DNA of 64,000 bases from contig NZ_CP077087.1 of assembly GCF_014268495.2 (NCBI RefSeq), positions 288,501 through 352,500 on the forward strand, in the 5' to 3' direction. Below, one piece after another: positions 1-8,258 of the stretch. The notes beneath the pieces are model-generated. The model did not search any database. It had not been told where the DNA came from and saw only the letters and a program-made list of their open reading frames with translations. Origin of the DNA: Pseudomonas monsensis. Lineage in GTDB: Bacteria; Pseudomonadota; Gammaproteobacteria; Pseudomonadales; Pseudomonadaceae. Positions within the stretch are counted from its first letter, which is position 1; every line of letters starts with the position of its first letter. The translations under genes and the position numbers were made by a program.

Positions 1-230
1 ATTTCCAGAACCTGGCGCTTGCCCGACTTGATGTCGTGCAGTTGTTTGGTCAGGTAGCGTTCACCCTGGCCGGCCAGTTTCGGAAAGTTTGGCGCCATGC
101 TGTTCCCGTCCGGGCCATGGCAGGCTCCACATACGGCGGCTTTCGCCTGTCCTGCTGCGGCATCGCCCGCAGCATGGGCCATACCGGAGATTCCCACGGT
201 CAACAGCAGACTCACGATCAATTTGTTCAT
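1..230 (-). CDS. Cytochrome c4-type diheme protein (5' part of gene only)
   Basis: Reads leftward off the window edge, so only about the first 76 codons are present. The product begins with a Sec signal peptide (MNKLIVSLLLTVGISGMAHA) and is followed by a CGACH heme c motif and a Gly/Pro-rich stretch (GPDGNSMAPNFPKLAGQ) typical of cytochrome c4. In the family, a periplasmic diheme cytochrome passes electrons from the bc1 complex to terminal oxidases. The neighbour upstream on the same strand is another small c-type cytochrome, so the two may be cotranscribed. The second heme domain would lie outside the window. Assignment to c4 rather than another class I cytochrome is by motif and by the known position next to engB/polA in Pseudomonas. 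Confidence 0.8.
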   Translation of the reverse strand, partial: MNKLIVSLLLTVGISGMAHAAGDAAAGQAKAAVCGACHGPDGNSMAPNFPKLAGQGERYLTKQLHDIKSGKRQVLE

Positions 231-262
231 CAGCTAATCCAACTACGGCTAAGGGTTAAGAG

Positions 263-568
263 TTATGGACCGGGTTTACTCTCGCTCATCCAGAGGATGA
301 TGGCCTGGTAATCCTCGGCACTGCAGTCCATGCACAAACCACGCGGCGGCATCGCCTTGAAACCCTGGGTCACGTGTTGCACCAGCGTCCCCATACCTTT
401 CGCCAACCTCGGCGTCCAAGCATCCTGATCGCCTCTTGCGGGCGCCATGGGTAGTTGGCCGGAATGACAGGCACCACAAACACGGTTGTACACTGCTTCC
501 GGATCCTGTGTAGCCTGTGCGCTGTAAAGCGGCATCAAGACTCCGGCAGCCAGCAGCCATTTCGTCAT
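263..568 (-). CDS. Cytochrome c5-like monoheme protein
   Basis: A 101-residue exported protein with a signal peptide (about residues 1-19), one heme-binding motif CGACH near residue 32, a probable distal Met in KAMPPRG and an extra CMDC pair near residues 79-82. The small size, the RVCGACH context and the additional CxxC are those of cytochrome c5 family proteins. It should be a periplasmic electron carrier. It lies 32 bp upstream of the cytochrome c4-like gene on the same strand and is divergent from engB. The longer overlapping frame on the same strand lacks any heme motif and is a shadow. Confidence 0.8.
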   Translation of the reverse strand: MTKWLLAAGVLMPLYSAQATQDPEAVYNRVCGACHSGQLPMAPARGDQDAWTPRLAKGMGTLVQHVTQGFKAMPPRGLCMDCSAEDYQAIILWMSESKPGP

Positions 569-759
569 AAAACGACCTTTTCAGGGTTGAGAGCGTTCTG
601 CGTTCTAATGCGCAATCAAGGTCTGTCGCTCTCGTGAACTTCATCCTTCGCTGGGACAAAGCACACACAAAATCTGCGGCATTATATACTGGCGTCACTG
701 AAACGGAAGCGACACCGCGTTCCGCGCCCAATCCCGGCGCCGCCCACATCGGAAATCCC

Positions 760-1401
760 ATGCAACTCAAGAATCCCATCCTCGGCCTGTGCCAACAGTC
801 CACGTTCATGCTCAGTGCCGCCAAAGTCGACCAGTGCCCGGACGACGAAGGCTTTGAAGTGGCTTTCGCCGGTCGCTCCAACGCCGGCAAATCCAGCGCC
901 CTGAACACTTTGACTCACGCCAGCCTGGCGCGCACCTCGAAAACCCCGGGGCGCACACAGCTGTTGAACTTCTTCAAGCTAGACGATGATCGGCGTCTGG
1001 TCGACCTGCCGGGCTACGGTTATGCAAAAGTACCGATCCCGCTCAAGCAACACTGGCAGCGTCACCTCGAGGCTTATCTCGGTGGCCGGGAGAGTTTGAA
1101 AGGTTTGATTCTGATGATGGACATCCGTCATCCAATGACCGACTTCGACCTGCTGATGCTCGATTGGGCCGTTGCCGCCGGCATGCCGATGCACATTCTG
1201 CTGACCAAGGCCGACAAGCTGACCTACGGCGCAGCCAAGAACACCCTGCTCAAGGTGCAGTCGGAAATTCGCAAGGGTTGGGGCGATCTGGTGACGATCC
1301 AGCTGTTCTCTGCGCCAAAACGCATGGGCCTGGAAGAGGCCTACACTGTTCTGGCGGGCTGGATGGAACTGGCAGACAAAGGCGCCGAGGCGGCTGAGTA
1401 A
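760..1401 (+). CDS. engB: Ribosome biogenesis GTP-binding protein EngB (YihA/YsxC)
   Basis: A 213-residue TRAFAC-class GTPase. It shows the P-loop GRSNAGKS (residues 38-45), a G2 threonine in KTPGRTQ (about 61-67), G3 DLPG (82-85) followed by YGYAK, and a G4 TKAD near residue 147. In the family the protein is required for assembly of the 50S ribosomal subunit. The frame is open further upstream, but the ATG at 760 (MQLKNPILGL) gives the usual family length and N-terminus, so that start was chosen. It converges on polA with the ErsA-like small RNA between them, the same arrangement as polA-spf-yihA in E. coli. Confidence 0.95.
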   Translation: MQLKNPILGLCQQSTFMLSAAKVDQCPDDEGFEVAFAGRSNAGKSSALNTLTHASLARTSKTPGRTQLLNFFKLDDDRRLVDLPGYGYAKVPIPLKQHWQRHLEAYLGGRESLKGLILMMDIRHPMTDFDLLMLDWAVAAGMPMHILLTKADKLTYGAAKNTLLKVQSEIRKGWGDLVTIQLFSAPKRMGLEEAYTVLAGWMELADKGAEAAE

Positions 1402-1457
1402 ACAGGGATTGGAAAATTCGCTGTGGTGCCTGCGCGTGCCGCAGCCAATTTTCGGGC

Positions 1458-1506
1458 AAAAAAAGCCCCGGATTTCATTGGGGAGGGAGAAATTCCGGGG
1501 TTTAAG
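1458..1506 (-). terminator. Rho-independent terminator of the ErsA-like RNA
   Basis: On the minus strand a CCCCGGA/TCCGGGG stem with a loop of about 20 nt is followed by TTTTTTT (A-run at 1458-1464 on the plus strand). On the plus strand only a short T run follows, so it mainly terminates the minus-strand RNA. Confidence 0.8.
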
Positions 1507-1589
1507 TTCCGAACCGCTAGGGCGGGGTTCAGATATCTGCCAACACTTAACACAACATAGGAGCATCGAAGGGCTTCACCAGCCATTCA
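1458..1589 (-). ncRNA. ersA: ErsA-like small regulatory RNA (Spot 42 position)
   Basis: There is no credible ORF in this 330-bp gap. On the minus strand an AlgU/RpoE-type promoter (GAACTA, 17 bp, TCAGA) is followed by about 130 nt and a strong intrinsic terminator: a CCCCGGA/TCCGGGG stem followed by seven T. Taking transcription to begin a few bases after the -10 gives about 132 nt. From memory that is the length of P. aeruginosa ErsA, an AlgU-dependent envelope-stress small RNA encoded between polA and engB. Position, orientation, promoter class and length all agree. Both ends are estimated from sequence, not mapped. Confidence 0.72.
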
Positions 1590-1594
1590 GTAAC

Positions 1595-1622
1595 TCTGAG
1601 TAGTGTGCTGCAAGATTAGTTC
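1595..1622 (-). promoter_or_regulatory. AlgU (sigma-22/RpoE-like) promoter for the small RNA
   Basis: Minus-strand GAACTA (1622-1617), a 17-bp spacer, then TCAGA (1599-1595). The AlgU consensus is GAACTT-N16/17-TCtgA, so one base of the -35 departs from consensus. Confidence 0.65.
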
Positions 1623-1729
1623 AGATTTTTTTTGAAAAGCTTTGGAATAATCCCAAGTGCTTTTCGAAATAAGCAGGACTTGCCGGGTTTGCCGCCACGT
1701 CGTGTCGCGGCAAACCGTCGGTAAATGGC

Positions 1730-4534
1730 TTAGTGGGCCTCATCCCAATTGTTGCCCACACCTACTTCGACCAGCAGCGGCACATCCAGTTTCGCCGCCT
1801 CGCTCATGTGCACGCGAATCTCCGCGCTGACCTGCTCGACCAGGTCCTCACGCACCTCCAGCACCAGTTCGTCGTGCACCTGCAGGATGACTTTGGCGTC
1901 CAGCCCGGATGTCGCCAGCCAGTTATCCACCGCGACCATGGCTTTCTTGATGATGTCGGCGGCCGTGCCCTGCATCGGCGCGTTGATCGCCGTGCGTTCG
2001 GCGGCTGCACGCTCCTGCGGCTTGTTCGAGTTGATCTCCGGCAGGTACAGCCGACGACCGAAGAACGTCTCGACATACCCCTGATCCGCCGCCTGGGCGC
2101 GGGTGCGATCCATGTACTCGCGAACGCCGGGATAGCGCGCAAAGTAGGTGTCGATGTAGGCCTTGGCGGTCTTGGTGTCGACGCCAATGTCCTTGCCGAG
2201 CTTCTGCGCGCCCATGCCATAGATCAAACCGAAGTTGATCGCCTTGGCACCACGGCGCTGGTCGGAGGTCACTTCGTTGAGTTCGACCTTGAACACTTCG
2301 GCAGCGGTAGCGGTGTGCACGTCGAGGTTGTTGCGGAAGGCGTTCATCAGGCCTTCGTCTTTGGACAGGTGCGCCATGATCCGCAGTTCGATCTGCGAGT
2401 AGTCCGCCGCCAGCAGTTTGTAACCTTTTGGCGCCACGAAAGCCTGGCGGATGCGCCGGCCTTCTGCGGTACGCACCGGAATGTTCTGCAGGTTCGGATC
2501 GCTGGAAGACAAGCGGCCGGTGGACGCCACGGCCTGATGGTACGAGGTGTGGATGCGCCCGGTGCGCGGGTTGATCTGCTCCGGCAGACGATCGGTGTAG
2601 GTGCTTTTCAGCTTGCTCATCGAGCGGTGCTCCATCAGCACCTTCGGCAAGCGATGATCGTCCTCGGCAAGTTTCGCCAGTACTTCCTCGGCGGTGGACG
2701 GCTGGCCCTTGGCGGTTTTTTTCAGCACCGGCAGGCCGAGTTTTTCGTAAAGGATCACGCCCAGCTGCTTCGGCGAGCCGAGGTTGAATTCTTCGCCGGC
2801 GATCTCGAACGCTTCGCGCTCCAGCGCGACCATCTTGTTGCCCAGTTCGATGCTCTGGATACCGAGCAGCTCGGCGTCGACAAACGCGCCCTGGCGTTCG
2901 ATGCGCGCCAGCACTGGCACCAGTGGCATCTCGATGTCGGTCAGCACGCTGGCCAGGCTCGGGATCGCGCTGAGTTTTTCGAACAGGGTCTGGTGCAGCC
3001 GCAAGGTGATGTCGGCGTCTTCGGCGGCGTATGGCCCGGCCTGTTCCAGGGCGATCTGGTCGAAGGTCAGTTGCTTGGCGCCTTTGCCGGCGATGTCCTG
3101 GAAGCTCACGGTGGTGTGGTCCAGGTACTTCTGCGCGAGGCTGTCCATGTCGTGGCGGGTGGCGGTGGAGTTGAGCACGTAGGACTCAAGCATGGTGTCG
3201 AAGGCAATCCCGCGCACGTGGATGCCCTGGCTCTGATCGCCGCCGATGGCGCAGTTGGCCAGGATATTCATGTCGAATTTGGCGTGTTGGCCGACCTTGA
3301 GTTTGTTCGGGTCTTCCAGAATCGGCTTGAGCGCGCGCAGCACGGTGTCGCGATCCAGTTGCTCCGGTACACCGATGTAGGAGTGGGTCAGCGGGATGTA
3401 CGCCGCTTCGTTGGCCTGCACGGCGAACGACAGGCCGACCAGTTGCGCCTGTTGCGCGTCGATGCCGGTGGTTTCGGTGTCGAAGGCGAACAGCCTGGCG
3501 TTGTTCAGTTTCTCCAGCCAGACGTCGAAACGCGCCTGATCGAGGATGGTTTCGTAGGCAGCTTCGACGGGAGCGACAGGCGCTTCTTCCGCTGGCGCGC
3601 TGAACAGATCGCCAGCCGGCGCAGGCTCGGCAGCAGCGCTCAGTTCCTGACGCTTGGCGTCGCGATCCAGATCATTGATCCAGCTTTTGAATTCCAGCAG
3701 CGAGTACAGCTCGTAGAGCTTGGCCGGGTCTTCGGCGCCCATCTGCAAATCATCGAGTTCAACGTCCAGCGGCACATCGACCTTGATGGTCGCCAGTTGA
3801 TAGGAGAGAAACGCCATCTCCTTGTGCTCTTCGAGCTTGGCCGGCAGGGTCTTGGCCCCGCGAATCGGCAGGGTCGGGACGATGTCGAGGTTTGCGTAGA
3901 GCTCGGTCAGGCCGCCGTTGACGCCCACCAGCAGGCCGGACGCAGTCTTCGGGCCGATGCCGGGAACGCCGGGGATGTTGTCGGAAGAATCGCCCATCAG
4001 TGCCAGATAATCGATGATCTGCTCCGGAGCGACGCCGAATTTCTCCTTCACGCCCTCTACGTCCATCGAGCTACCGGACATGGTGTTGACCAAGGTAATG
4101 TGGCCGTCGACCAGTTGCGCCATGTCCTTGTCGCCGGTGGAGATGATCACCGGGCGATCCGCCGCCGCACTGCTGCGGGCGAGGGTGCCGATCACGTCGT
4201 CAGCCTCGACGCCTTCCACGCACAGCAGCGGGAAGCCGAGGGCGATCACGCTCTGGTGCAGCGGCTCGATCTGCACGCGCATGTCGTCGGGCATGCTTGG
4301 GCGGTTGGCCTTGTATTCGGCGTACATCTCATCGCGAAACGTCCCGCCCTTGGCGTCGAAGACCACGGCGAACGGGCTGTCCGGGTACTGCTTGCGCAGA
4401 CTCTTGAGCATGTTCAGCACACCTTTGACCGCGCCGGTCGGCAGGCCTTTGGAGGTGGTCAGCGGTGGCAGTGCGTGGAAAGCACGGTACAGGTAAGACG
4501 AACCGTCCACCAGGACGAGGGGGGCTTGGCTCAT
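1730..4534 (-). CDS. polA: DNA polymerase I
   Basis: A 934-residue family A polymerase with all three activities visible. There is an N-terminal 5' nuclease/flap domain (about 1-290, beginning MSQAPLVLVDGSSYLYRAFH). A 3'-5' exonuclease domain carries FDTETTGID, keeping the catalytic D-x-E. The polymerase domain has motif A (DYSQIELRIMAHLS), the O-helix (RRGAKAINFGLIYGMG) and motif C (QVHDEL). It acts in Okazaki fragment maturation and excision repair. The frame extends four codons upstream to a TTG, but that start sits directly against the AAGG; the ATG at 4534 fits the family N-terminus. The long plus-strand frame covering this gene is a codon-bias shadow. Confidence 0.98.
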   Translation of the reverse strand: MSQAPLVLVDGSSYLYRAFHALPPLTTSKGLPTGAVKGVLNMLKSLRKQYPDSPFAVVFDAKGGTFRDEMYAEYKANRPSMPDDMRVQIEPLHQSVIALGFPLLCVEGVEADDVIGTLARSSAAADRPVIISTGDKDMAQLVDGHITLVNTMSGSSMDVEGVKEKFGVAPEQIIDYLALMGDSSDNIPGVPGIGPKTASGLLVGVNGGLTELYANLDIVPTLPIRGAKTLPAKLEEHKEMAFLSYQLATIKVDVPLDVELDDLQMGAEDPAKLYELYSLLEFKSWINDLDRDAKRQELSAAAEPAPAGDLFSAPAEEAPVAPVEAAYETILDQARFDVWLEKLNNARLFAFDTETTGIDAQQAQLVGLSFAVQANEAAYIPLTHSYIGVPEQLDRDTVLRALKPILEDPNKLKVGQHAKFDMNILANCAIGGDQSQGIHVRGIAFDTMLESYVLNSTATRHDMDSLAQKYLDHTTVSFQDIAGKGAKQLTFDQIALEQAGPYAAEDADITLRLHQTLFEKLSAIPSLASVLTDIEMPLVPVLARIERQGAFVDAELLGIQSIELGNKMVALEREAFEIAGEEFNLGSPKQLGVILYEKLGLPVLKKTAKGQPSTAEEVLAKLAEDDHRLPKVLMEHRSMSKLKSTYTDRLPEQINPRTGRIHTSYHQAVASTGRLSSSDPNLQNIPVRTAEGRRIRQAFVAPKGYKLLAADYSQIELRIMAHLSKDEGLMNAFRNNLDVHTATAAEVFKVELNEVTSDQRRGAKAINFGLIYGMGAQKLGKDIGVDTKTAKAYIDTYFARYPGVREYMDRTRAQAADQGYVETFFGRRLYLPEINSNKPQERAAAERTAINAPMQGTAADIIKKAMVAVDNWLATSGLDAKVILQVHDELVLEVREDLVEQVSAEIRVHMSEAAKLDVPLLVEVGVGNNWDEAH

Positions 4535-4608
4535 GAGCAGAATCAACCTTTTCGGCGGGCCCGGCGCTAGAATAGCGGGACCGTTGACGACAAAGGGACA
4601 AGGTTATC

Positions 4609-4899
4609 ATGCGTACGTTAAATCGCTTGCTGCTGGTCAGTTTGATTGCTGTCTCACCGCTGGTTGCGATCGCGGCGGATGATGCGCCGTCAGCGGACCC
4701 GGAAGTCACCATCCGTACCGAGGGTGACAAGACCATCCAGGAGTACCGTCAGAACGGTTTCCTGTATGCGATCAAGGTCACCAAGAAAGGATTCCCGCCC
4801 TATTTTCTGGTGCGTGCGGACGGTACCGATGCAAACTTCATCCGCTCGGATCAGCCGGATATGCTGATTCCGTCGTGGAAGATTTTCGAATGGAAGTAG
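4609..4899 (+). CDS. DUF2782 family exported protein
   Basis: A 96-residue protein with a Sec signal peptide (about residues 1-22, ending VAIAADD) and a compact mature domain containing YRQNGFLYAIKVTKKG and PYFLVRADG. This pattern belongs to the DUF2782 family found next to polA and thrB in pseudomonads. Function is unknown; the signal peptide and lack of a transmembrane segment suggest a periplasmic protein. It is divergent from polA and 60 bp upstream of thrB, with which it may be transcribed. Confidence 0.8.
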   Translation: MRTLNRLLLVSLIAVSPLVAIAADDAPSADPEVTIRTEGDKTIQEYRQNGFLYAIKVTKKGFPPYFLVRADGTDANFIRSDQPDMLIPSWKIFEWK

Positions 4900-4959
4900 T
4901 CTCTTAACTTTAATCGGCGCCGCTGTGCTGGCGGCGCCCGAACTGAGCAGTTTTTAACC

Positions 4960-5913
4960 ATGTCTGTGTTCACCCCCCTGGCTCGGCCCGAGCTGGAAAC
5001 CTTTCTCGCCCCTTACGGGCTTGGCCGTCTGCTTGATTTCCAGGGGATTGCCGCCGGCAGTGAAAACACCAATTTCTTTATCAGCCTGGAGCAGGGCGAG
5101 TTCGTCCTGACCCTGGTCGAGCGTGGCCCGGTGCAGGAAATGCCGTTCTTCATCGACTTGCTCGACGTCCTGCACGAGGCCGATCTGCCGGTGCCTTACG
5201 CACTGCGCACCACCGACGGCGTGGCGCTGCGTGAGCTGAAGGGCAAGCCGGCGCTGTTGCAACCACGTCTGTCGGGCAAGCACATCAAGGTCGCCAACGC
5301 GCAGCATTGCGCGCAGGTCGGCGAGTTGCAGGCACATCTGCACCTGGCGACCCAGGGCGAGCGCATGATCAAGCGCAAGACCGATCGTGGCCTGGACTGG
5401 ATGCTGGAGGAGGGCACCGAATTTCTCTCGCACCTGAGCGATGCCCCGCGTGCGCTGCTGCACAAGGCGCTGGATGAAATCACCGTGCAGAAAGAGCGGA
5501 TTCTCGCCTTGCCTCGGGCGAATATTCACGCCGACCTGTTCCGCGATAACGCGATGTTCGAAGGCACGCACCTGACCGGGCTGATCGACTTCTACAACGC
5601 CTGCTCGGGGCCGATGCTGTACGACGTGGCGATTGCCTTGAATGACTGGTGTTCGGACGAGGACGGCCTGATCGATGGCCCGCGAGCTCGGGCATTTCTT
5701 GGCGCTTATGCCGCGTTGCGACCATTCACGGCGGCGGAAGCTGAGTTGTGGCCGACCCTGCTGCGCGTGGCGTGTGTGCGGTTCTGGCTGTCGCGATTGA
5801 TCGCGGCGGAGCAGTTTGCCGGGCAGGACGTGCTGATTCACGATCCCAAGGAGTTCGAGCAGCGCTTGGCGCAGCGGCAGCAGGTCAATACACCGTTGCC
5901 TTTTGCCCTTTAA
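4960..5913 (+). CDS. thrB: Homoserine kinase (aminoglycoside-phosphotransferase fold)
   Basis: A 317-residue ThrB of the APH/choline-kinase fold used by pseudomonads, not the GHMP-type ThrB of E. coli. Visible are the N-terminal AAGSENTNFFI nucleotide-loop region, the catalytic loop HADLFRDNAMF (HxDxxxxN, about residues 189-199) and the metal-binding LIDFYNA that follows. It phosphorylates L-homoserine to O-phosphohomoserine in threonine synthesis. The start is the ATG giving MSVFTPLARP. A REPIN lies directly downstream. Confidence 0.93.
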   Translation: MSVFTPLARPELETFLAPYGLGRLLDFQGIAAGSENTNFFISLEQGEFVLTLVERGPVQEMPFFIDLLDVLHEADLPVPYALRTTDGVALRELKGKPALLQPRLSGKHIKVANAQHCAQVGELQAHLHLATQGERMIKRKTDRGLDWMLEEGTEFLSHLSDAPRALLHKALDEITVQKERILALPRANIHADLFRDNAMFEGTHLTGLIDFYNACSGPMLYDVAIALNDWCSDEDGLIDGPRARAFLGAYAALRPFTAAEAELWPTLLRVACVRFWLSRLIAAEQFAGQDVLIHDPKEFEQRLAQRQQVNTPLPFAL

Positions 5914-5917
5914 AAGC

Positions 5918-5980
5918 TTCGCGAGCAGGCTCGCGCCCACAGGGTTTCGGCGATCCTGTGGGAGCGAGCCTGCTCGCGAA
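5918..5980. repeat. REPIN (pair of inverted REP palindromes)
   Basis: Two inverted copies of the GCGAGC-x-x-GCTCGC palindrome with flanking CCCACAGG/CCTGTGGG arms, in the gap between the convergent thrB and znuA genes. This is the standard P. fluorescens REP doublet; its hairpins may also stabilise or end both transcripts. Confidence 0.85.
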
Positions 5981-6003
5981 TGGGGGCAATACCGATGCCG
6001 GGG

Positions 6004-6924
6004 TTACAGCGATTCCAGGCACCCTGCCAGATCATTGCCCAGCTTCTCCAGCACCTGCTCATAGCCTTGAGCCGTCGCCGGGGTGTATCCGCCCAGCGCG
6101 TCCAGCTCCGCAAGTTTCACCGGCAGGCCGGCCACCAAAGTCTCGGCCAGACGCGGACGCAATGGCGGCTCACTGAACACACAAGTCTTGCCCACTTCCT
6201 GCAAGCGCTTGCGCATCGCCGCAACATGCTGCGCACCGGGCTGCACTTCGGCGGCTACGCTGAACACACCGGCATGCTTCAGGCCATAAGCCTCTTCAAA
6301 GTAATCAAACGCCTCGTGAAAGACGAAGTACGGCTTGCCTTCAACGCTGGCCAGACGCTTCTTCAAACGCTGATCCAATGCATCCAGACGCTCATCAAAC
6401 GCCTTGGCGTTGCTCTGATAGCGCTCGGCGTTGGCCGGATCGGCAGCGCTGAGGTCGGCGGCCATTTTCTCGGCAATGACCCGCGCGTTGACCGGCGCTA
6501 ACCACAAATGCGCGTCCAGTGTGCCCGGGCGGTGATCGTGATCATGCTCGTCGGCGTCTTCGGCGTGGGAGTGGCTGTCCTCGGCGAAACGACGCAGTTT
6601 CATGCCCGGCAGGTCTTGCACCGCTACGCTCGGCAGGGTCCGCCCGTTCAGTACACGTGGCAGGAAACCTTCCATGTCCGGGCCGATCCAGTACAGCAGA
6701 TCGACTGATTGCACCTTGCGCACGTCGGACGGGCGCAGCGCGTAGTTATGCGGCGAAGCACCCGGCGGCAGCAGCACCTCCGGGATGGCCACACCGTCCT
6801 GCACTGCCGCAGCAATCAGTTGCAACGGTTTGATGCTGGTGAGGACCTTGACCTCGGCCTGAGCCGAACCGATCAGCAGAAAACTGGCGACAAACGCCAC
6901 AAAAACAGAAAAAAGTCGGGACAC
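6004..6924 (-). CDS. znuA: Zinc ABC transporter, periplasmic zinc-binding protein
   Basis: A cluster A-1 solute-binding protein of about 306 residues. It has a signal peptide (MSRLFSVFVAFVASFLLIG, cleaved after AQA), a mature start VKVLTSIKPLQL, a first metal-ligand His in GASPHNYALRP, a His/Asp-rich loop (HSHAEDADEHDHDH) characteristic of ZnuA, and later HLWL and FHEAF ligands. It captures zinc for ZnuBC. The frame can start three codons earlier at another GTG, but the GTG at 6924 has GAGTGG at the right distance. It is divergent from zur-znuC-znuB across a predicted Zur box. Confidence 0.93.
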   Translation of the reverse strand: MSRLFSVFVAFVASFLLIGSAQAEVKVLTSIKPLQLIAAAVQDGVAIPEVLLPPGASPHNYALRPSDVRKVQSVDLLYWIGPDMEGFLPRVLNGRTLPSVAVQDLPGMKLRRFAEDSHSHAEDADEHDHDHRPGTLDAHLWLAPVNARVIAEKMAADLSAADPANAERYQSNAKAFDERLDALDQRLKKRLASVEGKPYFVFHEAFDYFEEAYGLKHAGVFSVAAEVQPGAQHVAAMRKRLQEVGKTCVFSEPPLRPRLAETLVAGLPVKLAELDALGGYTPATAQGYEQVLEKLGNDLAGCLESL

Positions 6925-6950
6925 GATGACCACTCAATGAGGCGAGAACG

Positions 6951-6967
6951 GGTAACATAATAACGTC
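6951..6967. promoter_or_regulatory. Predicted Zur box between znuA and zur
   Basis: Read on the minus strand, ACGTTATTATGTTACC resembles the gammaproteobacterial Zur consensus (TGTTATANTATAACA), with 11 of 16 comparable positions matching. It lies in the short divergent znuA/zur intergenic region, where a single zinc-responsive operator would control both units. The call rests on similarity and position. Confidence 0.55.
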
Positions 6968-6990
6968 TCTATCAAAACTCGTCGCCGCCC

Positions 6991-7473
6991 ATGCCTATTA
7001 CACCGATTGCCAGCCGTCCTCACGACCACTCTCATTGCGTGCACAGCGCACTGACCGAGGCCGATGCCTTGTGCGCCCAGAAAGGCCTGCGCCTGACTGC
7101 ATTGCGCCGGCGAGTCCTGGAACTGGTCTGGCAGAGCCACAAGCCGCTGGGCGCCTACGACATTCTCGCGGTGTTGAGCGAGCAGGACGGTCGTCGCGCC
7201 GCACCGCCGACCGTGTACCGCGCGCTGGATTTCCTTTTGGAAAACGGCCTGGTGCACCGTATCTCTTCGCTTAACGCCTTCGTCGGTTGCGTGCATCCCG
7301 AGCACGCGCATCAGGGCCAGTTCCTGATCTGCCGCGACTGCCACGCGGCGATCGAGCTTGAACAAAAAGTGATCAGCGACGCGATTATCAACAGCGCCAG
7401 GGATGTCGGTTTCATCGTCGAAACCCAGACCGTCGAAGTGGTCGGCCTGTGCTCCGGTTGCCAGGGGGCTTGA
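6991..7473 (+). CDS. zur: Zinc uptake regulator, Fur family
   Basis: A 160-residue Fur-family repressor. The N-terminal winged helix holds GLRLTALRRRVLELVW and the recognition region PPTVYRALDFLLENGLVHR. The dimerisation domain has the two structural-zinc CxxC pairs (CRDC near residue 114, CSGC near residue 155) and regulatory-site histidines in the CVHPEHAHQG segment. With zinc bound it should repress znuA and its own operon. Its TGA overlaps the znuC ATG by one base, so zur is the first gene of a zur-znuC-znuB operon. Confidence 0.93.
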   Translation: MPITPIASRPHDHSHCVHSALTEADALCAQKGLRLTALRRRVLELVWQSHKPLGAYDILAVLSEQDGRRAAPPTVYRALDFLLENGLVHRISSLNAFVGCVHPEHAHQGQFLICRDCHAAIELEQKVISDAIINSARDVGFIVETQTVEVVGLCSGCQGA

Positions 7474-8258
7474 TGAGCAACCCGTTGATCCGTCTTCAGC
7501 ACGTCGCCGTCACGTTTGCCGGGCAGACGGTGTTGGACAATATCGAACTGAGCGTCGAGCCGGGGCAGATCGTCACTCTGATCGGCCCCAACGGTGCTGG
7601 CAAGACCACCCTGGTGCGCGCTGTACTCGGCCTGCTGAAACCGGACAGTGGCAGCGTCTGGCGCAAGCCGAAACTGCGCGTTGGCTACATGCCGCAGAAA
7701 CTGCACGTCGATCCGACCTTGCCGCTCTCGGTGCTGCGCTTCCTGCGCCTGGTGCCCGGCGTAGACCGTCCGCGTGCATTGGCGGCGCTCAAGGAAGTCG
7801 GTGCCGAACACGTCATCGACAGTCCGGTGCAAAGCGTCTCCGGCGGTGAAATGCAGCGCGTGCTGTTGGCTCGGGCGCTGCTGCGCGAGCCGGAGTTGCT
7901 GGTGCTCGATGAGCCGGTGCAAGGCGTCGATGTCGCCGGCCAAGCCGAGCTGTACAGCCTGATTACCCGGCTGCGCGACCGTCACGGCTGCGGCGTATTG
8001 ATGGTGTCCCACGATTTGCATCTGGTCATGAGCACCACCGACCAGGTGGTCTGCCTCAACCGTCATGTCTGCTGCTCCGGGCATCCCGAGCAGGTCAGCG
8101 GCGATCCGGCGTTCGTCGAGCTGTTCGGCAAGAATGCGCCGAGCCTGGCGATCTATCACCACCATCACGACCACGCCCACGACCTGCACGGTTCGGTGGT
8201 CAAGGCGCCCGATGCGGGCCACACCCACGTTCACGGAGACCACTGCAAGCATGGCTGA
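7473..8258 (+). CDS. znuC: Zinc ABC transporter, ATP-binding protein
   Basis: A 261-residue ABC ATPase. It has Walker A GPNGAGKTT (about residues 38-46), signature VSGGEMQR, Walker B LLVLDEPVQG and switch His in VSHDLH. The C-terminus is drawn out into a His-rich tail (IYHHHHDHAHDLHG, then HTHVHGDHC), a common ZnuC trait that may bind zinc. It energises zinc uptake at the inner membrane. Start chosen at the ATG overlapping the zur stop (TGATG); its own end overlaps znuB by 8 bp, indicating translational coupling. Confidence 0.95.
   Translation: MSNPLIRLQHVAVTFAGQTVLDNIELSVEPGQIVTLIGPNGAGKTTLVRAVLGLLKPDSGSVWRKPKLRVGYMPQKLHVDPTLPLSVLRFLRLVPGVDRPRALAALKEVGAEHVIDSPVQSVSGGEMQRVLLARALLREPELLVLDEPVQGVDVAGQAELYSLITRLRDRHGCGVLMVSHDLHLVMSTTDQVVCLNRHVCCSGHPEQVSGDPAFVELFGKNAPSLAIYHHHHDHAHDLHGSVVKAPDAGHTHVHGDHCKHG

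Noticed and set aside
1733..4570. A 945-codon open frame on the plus strand opposite polA.
   Set aside because: It mirrors the polA frame, is rich in Arg, His, Gln, Val and Gly as expected from reverse GC-rich codons, and has no RBS or recognisable motif. polA on the minus strand is unmistakable.
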